From Gnetum montanum (lineage: Eukaryota > Streptophyta > Gnetopsida > Gnetales > Gnetaceae), in contig MNCI01003467.1 in assembly GCA_015680685.1 (NCBI GenBank), positions 361,025 through 425,024 on the forward strand: a stretch of 64,000 nt of DNA. The letters run 5' to 3'. Below, one piece after another: positions 62,661-64,000 of this stretch (its first letter is position 1; the number at the start of each line of letters is the position of its first letter). The position numbers and the translations under genes are program-made. Under the pieces are notes generated by a model. The model made no database searches. It was not told the origin of the DNA and saw only the letters and a list, made by a program, of their open reading frames with translations.

Positions 62661-62812
62661 GAAAAAATAGGTAGAAGTGCCTACTTCGAAGCAATAATAG
62701 ATGGGGCCTGAATGGAGATAGGCCTAGGAACCTCTTATAACCTAATATATTTCTCATCCATCCTCTATATTGTGGGGTTCTTACTCTTTCCTCCCCTCTA
62801 TTTTGGTGCCAT

Positions 62813-64000
62813 GGCAAGGCCAACGTTGAGAAAGAGGAAAATTAGAAGAAGATGAGAGCTCTATGCTTGTTACAAGGGATATGGGAGGCTTCCACACTGA
62901 ATATTTGATTTTGATGCCACAAAAATCTCTACTAGAGATCCCAATGTGCTATTGCTAAAGAATAACAATTATGATAAAGATTTACAAAATTTGACTTATA
63001 AAACCCATCTAAAACTAGCTGCTAATTCACTGCACGATGACTACAAGTGCATTGAAGCAAAGCATGGGTAAATTTTAGGTGACATTGGTTTCAAAGGATG
63101 GAAAACACTTCACTTCTCAAAATTTTAAATTTTTCATTTATGGGCCCCACCTTGCACCTTCCCTTTTGATCAAACTTGCATCAAGATTGAGACTTTTACT
63201 AATTTTGACACTTAAAACATTATGGAAACCTTACCCTCATGTATCCATGCTGGGAATAAAATGCATAGTGTGGAAAAATTTTTATCATTTATAAATTCAT
63301 TAGAATTACATATATATTTCTATTTTTAGTAACTCAGACTTACCTTTTTCAACCTTGAGTCTCCAAATTTGGACAAAACATGAGCATGGCTAAGTACCAT
63401 GGATTTCCATGTTGGGGAAATAGTGCCTAGCATGGAAGAAGGTGGTAACACTCACTCTTGCCTCCCAACACTCATCTAGCATAAGTTTGACCCCAAAGTG
63501 AACCCCACATGACCTAGAACCCCTCTAAGCATCACCAACAGCCTTAGAACCTCACCAAGCCTAGTCAAACCTAGTCAAAACTGGTCAAAACTTGGGATTT
63601 GGTGTTTTCCACATTGGGGGAGACATATTCCACATTGATCCTTTCACCCTCAATGTGGATAGATGGGGGGAAGCCAAAAATGACCCTAATGGATGACCTA
63701 ATGACCTTTTCTTGATAACTAGTAACCCCTAGACCCTGCTGAAACCCTCTGGAGCTTTTAGAAGCTTCAAAATGGGTCAAAAATGATACAAAACTGCCAT
63801 CCCCCTCTCATCCACACTGGGGCCACCATTCCTAGCATGGAAGAAAAGGGGAGATAGCATGAGACACTTATAAGCCTCCAAACTATCAAATCTTCACACC
63901 CAACATTGACTGTCAGCACCAATAACCCTAGGGGTTGACATGCATGGTCAATCAATTGTTGATTTGGCCTAGATCTAACTTTTTCCATTGAAGGGAACCT
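62813..64000. other. Unassigned sequence right of E2
   Basis: No supported gene. Repeated CCTAGCATGGAAG (63414, 63830) and CCACATTGGGG / CCATGTTGGGG / CCACACTGGGG words at 63395-63830 suggest a repeat region, possibly the E2 3' LTR. It may also hold the promoter of the antisense gene. Confidence 0.35.

Larger units (their letters stand above)
53431..62812 (+). mobile_element. E2: Tat/Ogre-like pol-less gypsy element with antisense gene
   Basis: Same order as E1 but with the gag start, protease and antisense first exon present. gag 53431-56250, protease 56400-56720, minisatellite 57249-57510, antisense gene 57803-62812. RT, RNase H and integrase are absent: the gag-PR C-terminal block is followed directly by the minisatellite. 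The LTRs must lie outside these coordinates and were not delimited. Confidence 0.75.
57803..62812 (-). pseudogene. E2 antisense spliced gene (aORF)
   Basis: Exon 1 starts at the ATG at 62812 (ATGGCACCAAAA, MAPK-like, as in ORF-X). An acceptor TTTCATACAG at 61360 follows a long AT-rich intron whose donor is uncertain. Further introns: 60915-60838, 60568-60464, 59111-59022, 58883-58787, 57967-57881, all GT-AG on the minus strand. Exons read VFLRPILIIVDLVGILWYIG, then ILVVAQNAMDEFTNSPKI, then 59958-60194 (open; HFKEVLEWFGASMGHSG, SLFRSCVFPKLLS), an acidic piece (59002-59361), a coiled coil (about 58000-58700), and a last exon ending PPLPPSDATQ and a stop at 57803. Stops are mostly TAG. The N-terminal exon differs from E1. 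Function unknown; antisense genes are known in Grande and other Tat elements. Confidence 0.72.

Overview
The window looks like nuclear DNA of a plant with a large, retrotransposon-dense genome. It is AT-rich, short of CG, and packed with old, nested LTR retrotransposons whose reading frames are broken mostly by transitions (CAG or CAA to TAG or TAA, CGA to TGA), as expected after long cytosine methylation. I found no intact host gene, rRNA, CRISPR array or bacterial feature. The species cannot be named; slow-turnover genomes such as gymnosperms would fit, but that is inference. Runs of N at 39325, 51417-51425 and 53289 show a draft assembly.

Layout. (1) 1-6841: E1, a Tat/Ogre-like Ty3/gypsy fragment with gag on + and a separate multi-exon gene on -. 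(2) 6842-16774: element A, a complete Athila-like gypsy element on -, with two LTRs, PBS, PPT and a 4/5 target duplication. (3) 16780-19401: a spacer fragment of the A/B/C family. (4) 19402-47794: element C, an Athila-like element on +, split by element B (25507-34585, -, inside the integrase) and by copia element D (37371-43434, -, inside the 3' spacer). (5) 47795-53430: unassigned repeats, minisatellites and a tRNA-like sequence. (6) 53431 to at least 62812: E2, a second and fuller copy of the E family. (7) 62813-64000: unassigned, probably the E2 flank.

The main result is an accessory gene, called ORF-X here. B and C carry it in sense orientation between gag/pol and the 3' LTR: about 910-930 codons, a basic MAPKQ-like start, a conserved N-terminal domain, a long coiled coil and a shared KGKKPME-type C-terminus. 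Both have a promoter-like TATA block and a polypurine box upstream of it. The N-terminal half of the antisense gene of E1 aligns without gaps to the same domain. That antisense gene has GT-AG introns at matching positions in E1 and E2, so it is a true spliced gene on the strand opposite gag. B has lost all of pol but keeps gag, ORF-X and all cis signals; E1 and E2 lack RT and integrase. The locus thus preserves several non-autonomous retroelements that kept gag and the accessory gene rather than pol.
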